Positions 1 to 10,964 of a stretch of DNA of 64,000 nucleotides are shown piece by piece. The notes beneath the pieces were generated by a model that was not told where the DNA came from, made no database searches, and was given only the letters and a program-made list of their open reading frames with translations. Every line of letters starts with the position of its first letter. The stretch's first letter is position 1. A program made the translations under genes and the position numbers. The stretch is from contig CM043953.1 of assembly GCA_014529385.2 (NCBI GenBank), positions 67,884,372-67,948,371 of the forward strand, read 5' to 3'. Source of the DNA: Adiantum capillus-veneris (Eukaryota > Streptophyta > Polypodiopsida > Polypodiales > Pteridaceae).

Positions 1-684
1 TCGGACTCATGGCTATCTTACTAGAACTAGAAAAAGCATATATATGATTGAGACAATAGGGGTGTGTCGAAGATGTTTTTCTTCTCCTTTTTGCTCTAGG
101 AAATATTTTAACATGCCAATAATACTTGAAAATGTAAGTCTTGCTAACTTTACCATTCAAGAGAAACACAAAATGTCAAGTAGACACCAACTAGACAAAA
201 GTGGTGACAACAGATGATCACAATCATAGTACTACATTGTCACCCAAAATCATTTGAACACATTAATGATGATTATAAAAATAACAGAACATATATTAAA
301 TCAAACATTATCTTGAATATGCTATGTAGAAAGGGCCCAATGCATCCTACTTCCTTTGAAACATTGACATTGCAACCTTATACTAGTTCCACAAGGGTTG
401 GATTGCAACCTTTGTAATGAGGCAAGTCACCCATCCATCAGAAAGACTGAAGTAGACTGAATTTGTCATGATAAAAAAGAAGTGTACGCACGCTTTCAAT
501 TATTACTAGTATGTGACCCGGCCAAGTGGTATGGTTCAATTTTGGGTACCCCTCCCCCTCCTATTTAAGGCGACAACATGTGCAAGTATTTGTTATGCAT
601 TCAATTCAAGGTAGTGATAGCTATATCTTAAATGCTTCATTATCTGCAATAAGGTTTTACATCCGCTCTAAAGCACATCAAATT
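1..684. repeat. Left copy of a long direct repeat, cut by the window edge
   Basis: This stretch recurs at 5028-5711 with only scattered substitutions and tiny indels, at an offset of 5027 bp. Similarity stops abruptly after AAGCACATCAAATT. Because the window begins inside the copy, its true left end is unknown. It contains a TATA-like CCTATTTAAGG around 560-570. Two long direct copies around about 4.3 kb could be LTRs or a tandem duplication into which the Penelope-like element at 774-3483 was inserted. No primer-binding site follows the right edge of this copy, which argues against a standard LTR. Confidence 0.85.
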
Positions 685-773
685 ATAAAAATATGGCAAG
701 CGTGGGTAGCACTTGAATTTTAGTACGAGGTAAAGAGGTTAAGGATGGGGCTATGTTAAAGGTTGAGAGGGGA

Positions 774-812
774 ACCAAACGCGTTTCGCTCCGTGAGGAG
801 CTCATCAGTGGT
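774..812 (-). ncRNA. Hammerhead ribozyme core (candidate)
   Basis: On the minus strand the invariant CTGATGA is followed by a perfect 5-bp stem II (GCTCC/GGAGC, loop TCAC) and then GAAA, exactly as in a hammerhead ribozyme. ACCA before CTGATGA can pair with TGGT after the putative GTT cleavage site (stem I). Stem III would be minimal, A-U plus C-G. Minimal hammerheads of this sort are known from the terminal repeats of Penelope-like retroelements. This one lies on the same strand as, and downstream of, the RT ORF at 1858-3483, which supports the call. The short stem III is the weak point. Confidence 0.72.
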
Positions 813-1375
813 AGGAGGTGGTAGTAGGTTTTAAAAGGAGTTCAAAAGAGGGAGGGGGAGTTTATATAGGAGGTGGGTTGGGGAATGACAATAAGGGGGG
901 GGGGGGAGGAGAGTTTGTTTGGGAAATTTTGTCTAAAGGGGTTTGTAATTTAGAATATTTGTAGAGAGGTTCAAGGGAAGGGGGTGAGGATAGAGGCTAG
1001 TATTAAGGGAGAGGTCTCCCGTCAAAAAAAGGGGGGAGAAAAACCCCAGGGGGGTGGTGTTCTAGGAAGGTTTATCAAGGGGTAAAGAGGGGAAGGGGAG
1101 GTTAGTAAAAGGTAGCCCGGTTTTAAACGGTTCGAGGGTAAAAAACTTCAAGAGTAACAACTTTTGGGGAAAAAAATTACCGTTATTCTTAAAGGCAGCT
1201 TGGTTTGAGTGTAATGCAACTAGAGCTAGTGAGAGAATGTATTGAAACTAAAGCAAGTGAGATAGGGGGAGACTGCTTAGTTAACGGCAGCGAGGTTTTT
1301 TAAAGGGTTCAAGTGTATTGCAACTAGAGCGAAGGAGAGAGAGTGGGAAACTGCAAGGGTGGGGATGGATGGGGG

Positions 1376-1378
<3 letters not shown>

Positions 1379-1407
<29 letters not shown>
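1379..1407. repeat. (GA)n microsatellite
   Basis: Nearly pure GA tract in a G-rich stretch (roughly 730-1400) downstream of the Penelope-like RT. Confidence 0.95.
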
Positions 1408-1415
<8 letters not shown>

Positions 1416-1576
1416 GTGGGACAATATTACCATAACAAAAGTTTGGGCAGAAGAAACTCAAAGTGGAATGCAATTAGGTGGTATAGATTTCAACATCAAG
1501 AGAGGGTTAGGGGTTTTCTTACATCAACAAGTTAAAGCAAAAAACTATTACTGGTAAAGGGTAAAGTGTAGTTGGT

Positions 1577-1700
1577 GGTATGGGGGTTCTCTTTACATCG
1601 TGAGATCAATGCAAAGAAGGGAGTACAATGAACTGAGGTATGGGGGTTTTCTTTTCATCGTGAGATCAATGCAAAGAAGGGAGTATAATGAACCGAGGTA
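1577..1700. repeat. 60-bp tandem repeat, two units
   Basis: The segment starting TGGGGGTTCTCTTTACATCG repeats with a 60-bp period (1581-1640, then 1641-1700) and only a few substitutions. It lies just beyond the 3' end of the minus-strand RT ORF, so it may belong to the 3' untranslated part of that Penelope-like element. Confidence 0.9.
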
Positions 1701-1857
1701 TGCCGAGGTACCTTGTCGAGGGAGACTCAAAATCTTAAGGAAAAAAGGAGATGGCCAAGTAGGGGTGGCTCAAGTATGTGAAGTTTTGAGCGTATTCCTG
1801 CAAAAGACAAAAATGGGTGTTAGGGTAGGATAGAATATAAAGGGAAAGAGATGTCCT

Positions 1858-3483
1858 TCAATGCGGTTCTAAGGCTTTAGTTAGGATAGAGCTTAAATTA
1901 GGACCATTAGTCCAACACAAGGTGGGTTTGTCGAGATGTGCAAGGGTGGGGGAAAGGCTGCATGCTAGCTGGAGAGGTTTTCCAATGGTTAGGGAAGGAT
2001 TTAGTTTCCGAGTTTCTGGTGAAAAAGGAAGTTTAAAGATAATGGGGGGAACTTTTTTGGTTTTTAGAGTTTTGCTTAAAAGAGAAGGTCTCTCCTGGTA
2101 AGAGATTGAGCAAAAGACTTTTATTACAAATTTTCTAGGATAACCCCTGCAAAGGAGCCTTTGGAAGAAGAGGTTTCTTAGGCTTGAGAAGCCCTTTGAG
2201 GTGCTCTCCCTAATGATATAACGTCTGAGTTCTGCTTTAACAAAAGCCAACTTCTGGTGGAGAGGATGCCAAGAGATCCAAAGTATGTATTGGTAAGAGT
2301 TTAATGGCTTTTGGTGGCAGTTAGAATCTAGAATGCCACATTGGCTGAATCGATGTCCTTTATGAAAATGGACATCTAGGATAGTGGCCTCGAAGGTGGA
2401 GATGACATGGGTGATCACTATATGCCTTTGTAGAGGGGCGGCATAGGAGTCTAGTGTTTTGGATAGTGTGTTAAGCGTGCCTGTCCAGATTCCAAATGTG
2501 TCATCTATGAATCTTTTATAATAAGCCAGGTTGGGGTTGTGGATAAGGGGGGAGTGTTTTTCTAAGTGACAGAGAAATAGGCAAGCATAAACCACTGCAA
2601 AGTTTGACCCCATAGCCGTGCCTTTTATTTGTTTCCACACTTTATCCTTGAAACAAAGATAATGATGTGAGAGGATTAGGGTGGCAAGTGAGATGATGAA
2701 CTCTGTTTTTGGATTATCAAAATGGTTTGCGATAGAACTCCTAAGGGCTATAAGACCTTGGGATATGGGGATGCTAGGGTAGAGAGAGGTCACGTCAAAG
2801 GTGAAAAGGAGACTGTGTGGAGGGAAGGGTTTTTCTTGGAGATCTATGATGAGGGACAGTGAGTCTTTGAGGTGTTGTTTTTGTGTAAGGAGGATAGGGT
2901 AAAGATGGTAGTGTAGCCATTTGGAGGCATTTTCTAAAATGTATCCTTGATAGGAGCAAATAGGGCGGGCTACAAGAGAAGGTTTATGAATCTTAGGAAG
3001 GAACTGGATAGGGCAAGGTTTGAAGGGTTTGGAAATTGGTGCAAGAATAAAGGTTGATTCTTCTAGAGTAAGGAGAGTGTATTTGATGGTGATGGAGTAG
3101 AGTAAGGAGGTGATGTAGTTGTGTGGTGGTATGGTGACGGGCTGATAAGTGGATTGGTCATTGAGTTGCCTGAGGGCCTCTTGGTCATACCACTCTCTAG
3201 AGAGGATGGTGAGGCCTAGGTTTTTATCGGCCGGTTTAATGATTATGGAGGAGTCCTTAGAAAGAGTTCTAAGTGCTTGTTTGACAAAATTTGAAAATTT
3301 AGAGCGTGAAGCATTATAGCCTGAGAGTGTACAAATTAGATTTAGGTGGTTTTGAAGTGTGATGTTTTCTAACTGGGGGTTCAGGGAGGGGGGCATCCAA
3401 GAGGGGTTAGGGGATTTGAAGTGGGAAGGTAGGTTGGAAGGTGAATTATAAAAGAACACTTTGAGTTGAAGGATCCTAGCCAA
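1858..3483 (-). CDS. Penelope-like retroelement reverse transcriptase, intact ORF
   Basis: The 541-codon uninterrupted ORF encodes an RT of the Penelope/telomerase-related group. Visible landmarks are IIKPADK (about residues 81-87), LPKIHKP (162-168), motif A FDVTSLYPSIP (229-239), the GTAMGSN block (288-294), the catalytic motif C as RFIDD (324-328), ILDVHFHKG (368-376) and the thumb-side RGYPRKF near 440. Both catalytic aspartates are present. The ORF ends soon after the RT/thumb, and no GIY-YIG endonuclease is seen in the frame or directly downstream, so it resembles the endonuclease-lacking clade. The start methionine is simply the first in frame. A hammerhead core on the same strand at 774-812 and a (CT)n tract upstream fit a recent Penelope-like insertion. 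Activity is inferred only from the intact frame. Confidence 0.9.
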   Translation of the reverse strand: MARILQLKVFFYNSPSNLPSHFKSPNPSWMPPSLNPQLENITLQNHLNLICTLSGYNASRSKFSNFVKQALRTLSKDSSIIIKPADKNLGLTILSREWYDQEALRQLNDQSTYQPVTIPPHNYITSLLYSITIKYTLLTLEESTFILAPISKPFKPCPIQFLPKIHKPSLVARPICSYQGYILENASKWLHYHLYPILLTQKQHLKDSLSLIIDLQEKPFPPHSLLFTFDVTSLYPSIPISQGLIALRSSIANHFDNPKTEFIISLATLILSHHYLCFKDKVWKQIKGTAMGSNFAVVYACLFLCHLEKHSPLIHNPNLAYYKRFIDDTFGIWTGTLNTLSKTLDSYAAPLQRHIVITHVISTFEATILDVHFHKGHRFSQCGILDSNCHQKPLNSYQYILWISWHPLHQKLAFVKAELRRYIIRESTSKGFSSLRNLFFQRLLCRGYPRKFVIKVFCSISYQERPSLLSKTLKTKKVPPIIFKLPFSPETRKLNPSLTIGKPLQLACSLSPTLAHLDKPTLCWTNGPNLSSILTKALEPH

Positions 3484-3650
3484 GGCTACGTGGGCTTGGA
3501 GGATGAGCTTCGGTGGGGGGTTGGAGGGTGGGGGGATGTATTTGAGCCCTAAGTCTAAGCATTTACTTTCGTTAAAAGAGAGGGGACGGGTGGTTAGGTC
3601 ATGTACAAAATTAGAGGTAGGGTTAGTAACAAGTGAGTGTGAGGGAATCT

Positions 3651-3653
<3 letters not shown>

Positions 3654-3693
<40 letters not shown>
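3654..3693. repeat. (CT)n microsatellite
   Basis: Pure CT tract upstream of the Penelope-like RT ORF. It may mark the 5' side of the insertion. Confidence 0.95.
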
Positions 3694-3695
<2 letters not shown>

Positions 3696-5027
3696 GCGTG
3701 GTTTGCTCTCCTTGCTCTTATAGATGCTTGCTCCCTTCCTTTTCTTTCTGTTTCACAATTAGCAACCATCTTGTTTTTGTCTAATCGTTTCTCTTGACTT
3801 CTCCCTACCATAGGCTCTCTCTCCCTCTCTCCCTCTCTCCGCATTGTTTAGTAAATCTTTTTTACCAGCTAGTGGAAAAGGTGTTGGTATTTGGTTGGTT
3901 TTTTGAAGCTCTAGTGAGAAGGCAAACATGGTTGTAAGTGGATACCTTCAAATTGTTGACTACTTTTTAATGTTTAATCTTGAGATAAAAAAACAAGTGA
4001 TAAAATCACGTCGTCTTCCAATGAGCAAGCTGCACCTAAGAATGCTTTAGAACAAGCTCTAGATGGAAAATTTATAAGCTTTAAAATTAAAATTGATCTT
4101 ATATACATAATCATTGAAAATTCATTGTCCATTCAACTCTAAAATTCTCATTCATGAACTTTGACATTTACCTTAAAATTATAAATTGAAAATGTGAAAC
4201 ATTAAGATTTAGTGTTGAGCACCTTTAAACATAGTCTATTCACCTCCAAAAAAAATTGAGTAGATTTTAAGGTTTGTTTAAAGAGCGCTATACCAATAAA
4301 ATGACGTTAAATCGTATGCCTTGGCAACCCAACTACAAGCACCAATGTGAAGAATTCTAGGTCTTGATTGCTTGAAAGTGAGCCAATAGCCGTAGTGTTA
4401 GTGTTACTCCTTGCCTAGGTGGCTATTGGAATTGAGCAAGCTATTGTTATGGTTGTGCAACTATAACAAAAAAAAAGTGGGGTAAGGATGGTACAAGCTA
4501 ATCTCCAAAGGAGCTGCCATTACAAGAGGTATGTAAAACCTTTATCTTGAGCCACATAGCAAGGGAATAGTTGCAATTATATTTCCGATTCTCTTGCACT
4601 AGAATTAACTTTACTTCCTAAATAATCCTTGTGTTGCTTATCTAAAACAATTCTCACTTTCACTATCCTCCCAATTCTTACATTCACATAGATACCTAAG
4701 CTACTTCTAAACATATGGGGAAGCCATAGAAAACTTTGGGAGAAGTTGCGAGGGTCAAAAGATCGTGGAAATTGAAGTGCAACCCTATACAAAGAAAGAT
4801 GCATGCCATGTGAAACTAAACTCGGGATGTAGTTATCTACTATAACATTTCTTGGAGATCTACTCATTATTGCAATCTATAGAAAACTACCTCTCTGATT
4901 GTCACATTGCAGCATTGTGTGTGTCCATCGATGCATGGATTTACAACAAAATCTTATGCTAAGACAACATATACCTAGGCAAACATATACGTAGACGAAC
5001 ACTTTTGTTGTGTATCCAATAAAGAGC
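3694..5027. other. No recognisable gene
   Basis: AT-rich sequence between the Penelope-like element and the right direct repeat. It holds a second CT-rich patch at about 3810-3840. A 96-codon minus-strand ORF at 4577-4867 has no features I recognise. Confidence 0.6.
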
Positions 5028-5711
5028 TCGGACTCATGGCTATCTTACTAGAACTAGAAAAAGCATATATATGATCTAGACAATAGGGGTGTGTCGAAGA
5101 TGTTTTTCTTCTCCTTTTTGCTCTAGGAAATATTTTAACATGCCAATAATACTTGAAAATGTAAGTCTTGCTAACTTTACCATTCAAGAGAAACACAAAA
5201 TGCCAAGTAGACACCAAATAGACAAAAGTGGTGACAACAGACGATCACAATCATAGTACTACATTGTCACCCAAAATCATCTGAACACATTAATGATGAT
5301 TATAAGAATAACAGAACATATATTAAATCAAACATTATCTTGAATATGCTATGTAGAAAGGGCCCAATGCATCCTACTTCCTTTGAAACATCGACATCGC
5401 AACCTTATACTAGTTCCACAAGGGTTGGATTGCAACCTTTGTAATGAGGCAAGTCACCCATCCATCAGAAAGACTGAAGTAGACTCAATTTTTCATGATA
5501 AAAAAGAAGTGTACGCACGCTTTCAATTATTACTAGTATGTGACCCGGCCAAGGGGTATGGTTCAATTTTGGGTACCTCTTCCCCTCCTATTTAAGGTGA
5601 CAACATGTGCAAGTATTTGTTATGCATTCAATTCAAGGTAGTGATAACTATATCTTAAATGCTTCATTATCTGCAATAAGGTTTTACATCCGCTCTAAAG
5701 CACATCAAATT
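5028..5711. repeat. Right copy of the long direct repeat
   Basis: Matches 1-684 almost base for base, ending at the same AAGCACATCAAATT. Sequence to the left (ending AATAAAGAGC) and to the right differs from anything beside copy 1 inside the window. The high similarity points to a recent duplication or to recent LTR-type synthesis. Confidence 0.85.
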
Positions 5712-5764
5712 TGGATCACAATAGAAAATGCATAGAAAATTGAATCATGAACTAAAAAGATTAC

Positions 5765-5765
<1 letters not shown>

Positions 5766-5809
<44 letters not shown>
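5766..5809. repeat. (GA)n microsatellite
   Basis: Pure GA tract just past the right direct repeat. Confidence 0.95.
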
Positions 5810-5811
<2 letters not shown>

Positions 5812-5812
<1 letters not shown>

Positions 5813-8580
5813 TAGAAGAACATGGCTGCTAATTTTATGGCAAGAGAGAGAGACAAGGAGAGGGAGATTAAAAGAAAAACAACAATCCACTCCCATTACT
5901 ATAAGTAGTCTCTTTAAGCATAACTTGCTATTGGTCTCTTAAACAAATATTTTTTTGAAAGCCACTAAATCTTAACTAGCAAAAAACTTGTGACTTCAAA
6001 AAGACATTCTGTGAGATGTTGTATTTGGTACCTGCAAAATCCATGGGCCCATGCAACGAACACTCCTACCAAAATGACGTTGTCTCTCATGCAAGGTATA
6101 CAATACAATCCTCCAATTCTCATGTCTATCCCTATAAGAGTATATTGCATTGGTAGGCAAGCGATCGCCAAGCTCACAAATCCATATGTGAGATAAACCT
6201 GCATTACGGTTCAACGGCACATGGATATGACAGTAACCTTGGGGTCCGCCAAAAATCTCATACACTTCCAAAAATGTTATCACAAGAATAGTGATTCCTT
6301 CAAGCCAATTGGTTAAGAACAATAAGTCCAATTGCGTGCTTCATTGATATTCCTTACCTAACAACGTCAAAGCTTTCAATAATGTGTACTACATCCTACA
6401 CACTGAGTGGGCCTCTCTAACTAGGTGGATCTACATGAGAAATTTGTTAGTTCAAACATCAAGTTGAAAATTTCACAAAGGATATAATTAGATCTAATTA
6501 CCATAGATGTGATGTGGTGGATGAAGAAGCGTCCAAGTAAACGTAGACAATGTCCAATGTCTCCTAAGACAAAGCACCTATAAATAGAACATTCCACCCC
6601 ATCCAAGAAATACCAACATACCAACATAGACAATGAAAATGCGTAGAGAATTGAATCAACATAACAACTATAGTATGTGACCCATGTGTTGGTGCAAACC
6701 AAAAGCGTGCACTATTAATACCACTAAAACTCTTAAATATGTAGCAAACCAGAATGAGATGAAAAACATGTTAAACATCTATAATTTATGAAAGTAGAAA
6801 TTCCACAGATATGCAAGAAAACACTTAGATTTGAGATTTTCATGCCTTTTTTGAAAACAAATAATCCCAAGTGCAATATCAATGAACCTTCAAACACCAA
6901 AATTTTTTATTCCTGATTGGCATTGTTCATGTCTCCATACAAAATCTGAAAATCCATCGGAAACAAAGTAAACAATTAGTGGCATACCATTGTCATATAA
7001 AGGATGCTTTGGTGTGGAGTTATAGTTGATAGCACATAATAACTATAATAATACTCAAATTCTCTATATCTATCATACATTGATCACCCTTTTTGCAAAT
7101 AAAACCCCACAAACCCTATTTTCTTGTTTGAACCTTCCATAAGTTCTACATTATACACATCTGATGGACACACATCATAATAGGGGCTGATTGGTCATTA
7201 ATTTCCAAAACAACGAGATCCATAGGAGAAAGTTTGATTTTTGCCAAGAGGACACACTTTTAGGGGTATGCATATGCATCAATGCACTAAAATACCGAGT
7301 TCAAGTGGTTTAATGTGCATGATCCTTGTCTAAAGTTGTTTACAATGGTCATTACAAACTCATAATGGGGTCTAAAAATTGCTACTACCCAATTACTTGG
7401 GATAGCAAAAAGTCCTTCAAATCTAAAGGAGTAAGACAATTTTTACCTTTTAACTTAAATAACTTTCACAATGAAGTTTTGATAGCGGAAAAATATTTTG
7501 GAATCTATCCAGCTTTCATGTATTTTATTTTCACCTTGAAGCTCACATAGCTAACAATAGCTGTAGTAATTGAAGCCTCTTTCTTAACGTGTTACTTTTT
7601 ATGTTTCCAAGGCACAAATGTATTACTCCATATTGTTTTGACACAAATATAATTTCAGCCAACGTCTCAAAACTTAATTTAAGTACATGGCTTCATGCCA
7701 AACACATGAAGCAACACAACTATAGAACCAAACAAAACAACATGTTCATTAATCTACCCTATCAACGTGGTTCAAAGAAAGTTATGCTTTAGTACATCAC
7801 GACATTCAATCAAATGAGCACACAAAACCAGGAGTTCAGTTATTTCTAGTAGCCAAGATTGAGCGCGTCTATATGAAGTGCACATCAGAAGCTCGAGCCA
7901 TCTTTGTCATCAATGCATTCAATCGATTTAGGTGGATGTTGAGCCGCGTCACCTCTCCTTCTAGAGCCCAAACCTACTCTTTAAGTGCATCAACTTGGAT
8001 CTAGAATTTCCTATTTGTCATTCATCGATTCAAATTGTTGTTGCTCCATGTAAACCCTCAGCATAGGAACCTAACCTCTCACAAATGTTAGGGTCAAGGC
8101 GTAGAATGACGTGGTTAAACAAAAATCTCTAAAATATGAACATAATATTTTGAATCCCACAAACTCAAATCACAAGTCAAAAACTCTATTGCAAAAAATT
8201 AGAAAAGTTGTAATAAACATCAAGACATTCAAAATTGTATCCGGAAGAGTTGTTGATATGTCTGTCATAAAAACGTATACAATCAAGAATACTATTGTGC
8301 CAAAAATTATCTAAGGGGCAAAATCAATGTAGCTTGCTTCATCATGCAATTGACACTTGGCTTGGAGCTTCTACATTCGTAAATTAAGGATTGTTTTTCC
8401 ATTTCAAGGTTGATTATCTTCTGAATTAACAAACAAAAGTAGTGAAAAAGGGAGACTTTGCTTGAAATAATGCCACTCGACGCTCACACGCATACACACA
8501 CAGGCGTCATGTGTGAGTTTTTTGATGAGTAAGCCCGAGTCACCTAGCATCAACCCGACATTGGATTGTTTTTCGACCTC
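5812..8580. other. AT-rich DNA without recognisable genes
   Basis: No domain or exon structure is recognised. A 111-codon minus-strand ORF (5996-6331) and several plus-strand ORFs of 65-75 codons are present but show no motif, no codon-level support and no second copy. I treat them as chance ORFs. Confidence 0.5.
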
Positions 8581-8584
8581 AATG

Positions 8585-8587
<3 letters not shown>

Positions 8588-8645
<58 letters not shown>
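8588..8645. repeat. (GA)n microsatellite
   Basis: Long pure GA tract. Confidence 0.95.
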
Positions 8646-8646
<1 letters not shown>

Positions 8647-9039
8647 AAATCGACTCTCAGATCGGATCCGTCTTCGGTGAGTGGTTTCTATCCGATGGGT
8701 TTCTTCTCGATTTTTGACGCTGTTCTACGGATCGACATCGACTCAGATCTTGAAAAATTTGTTATCGTCTTTGCATTGGCGGCTCGGCATTGGCCCCGAC
8801 CGATTTGGTGGCTATTCGGTTAGCGTACTTTTGTCATGTAGCTAAAGTTGGTATTGAGCACTTTTCTCTTCTTTGACAGCATGAGAGCAAGAGAGAGTGG
8901 CCTTGACTCTCCTCTAGCCCTGCCTTTGAGTGAGATATAAGGAGTTCTACAAAACATCGAACTTATCCAAGCATGCTCAAAACGAGCAAAGTTACCAAGT
9001 GAGTTTCTCACGTATATATATAATTCTTTTCTAAAAAGA

Positions 9040-9045
<6 letters not shown>

Positions 9046-9122
<77 letters not shown>
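9046..9122. repeat. (GA)n microsatellite
   Basis: About 76 bp of pure GA. Confidence 0.95.
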
Positions 9123-9126
<4 letters not shown>

Positions 9127-9393
9127 TTTCTCTAAACCCGAACAATAAATGTCAGCACCATTGCTCCTTAATCATGCTTATACAAATCTAGTCGTCCTTA
9201 TACATGTCACTGTTGGTAGCAAAATTATCTTTTTTTGGAAACTTAAATATAGATCAATCTAGTCATCCTTATACATGTCACCATTGCTAGGTCAAGTATG
9301 TTTTTTCACTTCACTTGCGCATTCTCCCACTTAAATTTTAGTCCTCATGAAAACCAAGCCCAACGTGTGAGCACAACCAAACTACCTTGTAGG

Positions 9394-9396
<3 letters not shown>

Positions 9397-9486
<90 letters not shown>
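9397..9486. repeat. Compound (CT)n(CA)n microsatellite
   Basis: CT tract to about 9424, passing directly into CA to 9486. The CT-to-CA switch is also seen at 17134-17257 and 55691-55806. Confidence 0.95.
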
Positions 9487-9487
<1 letters not shown>

Positions 9488-9731
9488 CTCTCTAAAAAAC
9501 TTCGCGTCTATTTTAACTTTTAGATTTCATGTCCGCTAAAATATAGTGCTAAGAGCCGATTGAAAACTGAAAACAACCAATTTGAGGGAGGAAAAGAAGG
9601 ATAGAATCCGGTTTGAAAATTCAAGAAAATAGAGTTTAATTGTAAAAAATGCCGCTATTTTGAGAAATTTCCTCTATGGATGTTTGTGAAATTGATTTTT
9701 CCCGAACATTGTCTGAAGCACGTGAACTGGT

Positions 9732-9801
<70 letters not shown>
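9732..9801. repeat. Compound (CT)n(GT)n microsatellite
   Basis: CT to about 9763, then GT to 9801. It lies about 150 bp beyond the 3' end of the RPL12 relic. Confidence 0.95.
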
Positions 9802-9802
<1 letters not shown>

Positions 9803-9949
9803 CACGTTGAGCATACACTCATTAGAAGTATAACAAGCTGACATTTGTCCAGAAATGATTTTAAAGAAAACCCAGTAGCAGTACCACAAAGTAAAACTTA
9901 CTTTAGCATCGCTGCATTCTAGAGAGGCACCTACCTAAGATTAATTAAG

Positions 9950-10156
9950 CTAATTCTCTGGAATCTCAACATCCCCATTGTCACCTGTGTTTGCAAATCC
10001 TTGGGATCCTTTCCATCCACAGCTGAACCCACAGAAATGCAGTACCGAGAATTTCCTTTACTGTGCTAGAAAGCTCCTTTGCCATTGAACGGGGACGCAT
10101 CACATGAGCAATCTTGATCACATCATTGAGAGAAAGGTTGTGGTATCGATTATGCA
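9950..10156 (-). pseudogene. RPL12: RPL12 relic, C-terminal part (60S ribosomal protein uL11)
   Basis: The minus strand reads [20 protein letters not shown], then [13 protein letters not shown]. After a frameshift it reads [10 protein letters not shown], and after a second shift DVEIPEN followed by TAG at 9950-9952. This follows the C-terminal half of plant ribosomal protein L12, which normally ends IPEN. Frameshifts make it non-functional. The N-terminal half lies on the opposite strand at 10627-10829 and a middle piece at 10409-10477, so the gene has been rearranged. The family match is strong. The mechanism is inference. Confidence 0.85.
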
Positions 10157-10408
10157 TTAAATGGGCAGGAATCTAACTGTTAGAGCTCTCCCTCTTCGAG
10201 ATTAGGAAGGGAGATAATTGTTGTACAAAACTTAGAGTGGATTAAAAAGGCCCTTAGCAGTAATAATGAGCAGCTCCAGTTGTCTTTAGAGGCTATGTTC
10301 ACACTAGAGCACACGCGCCCACCATAGCAGTACTCGTTCTTGAGCAAGGATTATAGCACGTTTAGCTACTATTTTAGTCCCACAAGGAGCAGCAGCTGCA
10401 ACAAAACA
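10157..10408. other. Interruption inside the RPL12 relic
   Basis: About 250 bp separate the middle (DRKKM) and C-terminal (HNLSLNDV) parts of the minus-strand RPL12 relic. It could be a retained intron or a later insertion. The minus strand has TTTTGTTGCAG soon after the middle piece, but no convincing donor-acceptor pair was found. No coding content is recognised. Confidence 0.45.
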
Positions 10409-10477
10409 TTCATCTTCTTCCTATCACACTCGGGCTCCTTGAGGGCTTTGATCACAAGGGTAGTGGTGCTAATTGCT
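10409..10477 (-). pseudogene. RPL12: RPL12 relic, middle part
   Basis: The minus strand encodes TLVIKALKEPECDRKKM, which matches the centre of ribosomal protein L12 (ALVIKALKEPERDRKK). It continues, after an interruption of about 250 bp, into the C-terminal part at 10156-9950. It begins almost where the opposite-strand N-terminal fragment stops (VVHSTISA), so the two parts together nearly cover the protein without overlap. Confidence 0.8.
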
Positions 10478-10626
10478 CCCCTACTTCTAGTCCTGCTCTA
10501 GTTCAGCGTCATGATTGAGGGAGCCACCCGTAAACTCCAATTGACGTAGACATGAAGCTAAGTGATGCATGTTTTGCGCCCACGATGAAGATGCAGTGTT
10601 GATAAAGAAAAGGCATCAAGAATATG

Positions 10627-10829
10627 AGGAGGTGGTTTTTGTTCGTTTAACAGAAGCGGAAGTTGGAGCTGCCTCTTCAATGGCACCCAAGATCGTGCCA
10701 CGGGGTCTGTTTCCCAAGAAGGTAGGAGAGGACATCGCCAAGGACCGGAAGGGCCTGCACGTGATCGTCAAGCTCACTGTCCAGAATCGTCAGGCCAAGG
10801 TCATTGTCGTCCATTCCACTATCTCTGCG
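10627..10829 (+). pseudogene. RPL12: RPL12 relic, N-terminal part, inverted
   Basis: The plus strand reads [20 protein letters not shown], then [20 protein letters not shown] and [15 protein letters not shown]. This is the N-terminal half of ribosomal protein L12 with several substitutions and a loss of about three residues after DIAK. After VVHSTISA the match ends and the frame runs into unrelated sequence and a CT tract. The orientation is opposite to the rest of the gene. This layout (5' part inverted, 3' part direct, breakpoint inside the message) is what LINE twin priming produces. Confidence 0.85.
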
Positions 10830-10923
10830 AGGGATCCAATTTGGATGGCATCTCCACTGGTTTCCTCTCCTAATTTCTTTCTGCTGCTTCTACTTCTACT
10901 CTCGCAACCCTATGTTGCCCTAA

Positions 10924-10925
<2 letters not shown>

Positions 10926-10963
<38 letters not shown>
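10926..10963. repeat. (CT)n microsatellite
   Basis: Pure CT tract about 100 bp beyond the outer end of the inverted RPL12 fragment. Confidence 0.95.

Positions 10964-10964
<1 letters not shown>

Noticed and set aside
1-5711. Calling 1-684 and 5028-5711 LTRs of a classical LTR retrotransposon
   Set aside because: No primer-binding site follows 684, no polypurine tract precedes 5028, and no gag-pol of LTR type lies between. The interior is a Penelope-like element.
5996-6331. 111-codon minus-strand ORF as a gene
   Set aside because: No recognised motif, no splice context and no paralogue in the window. Its length is possible by chance in 64 kb.
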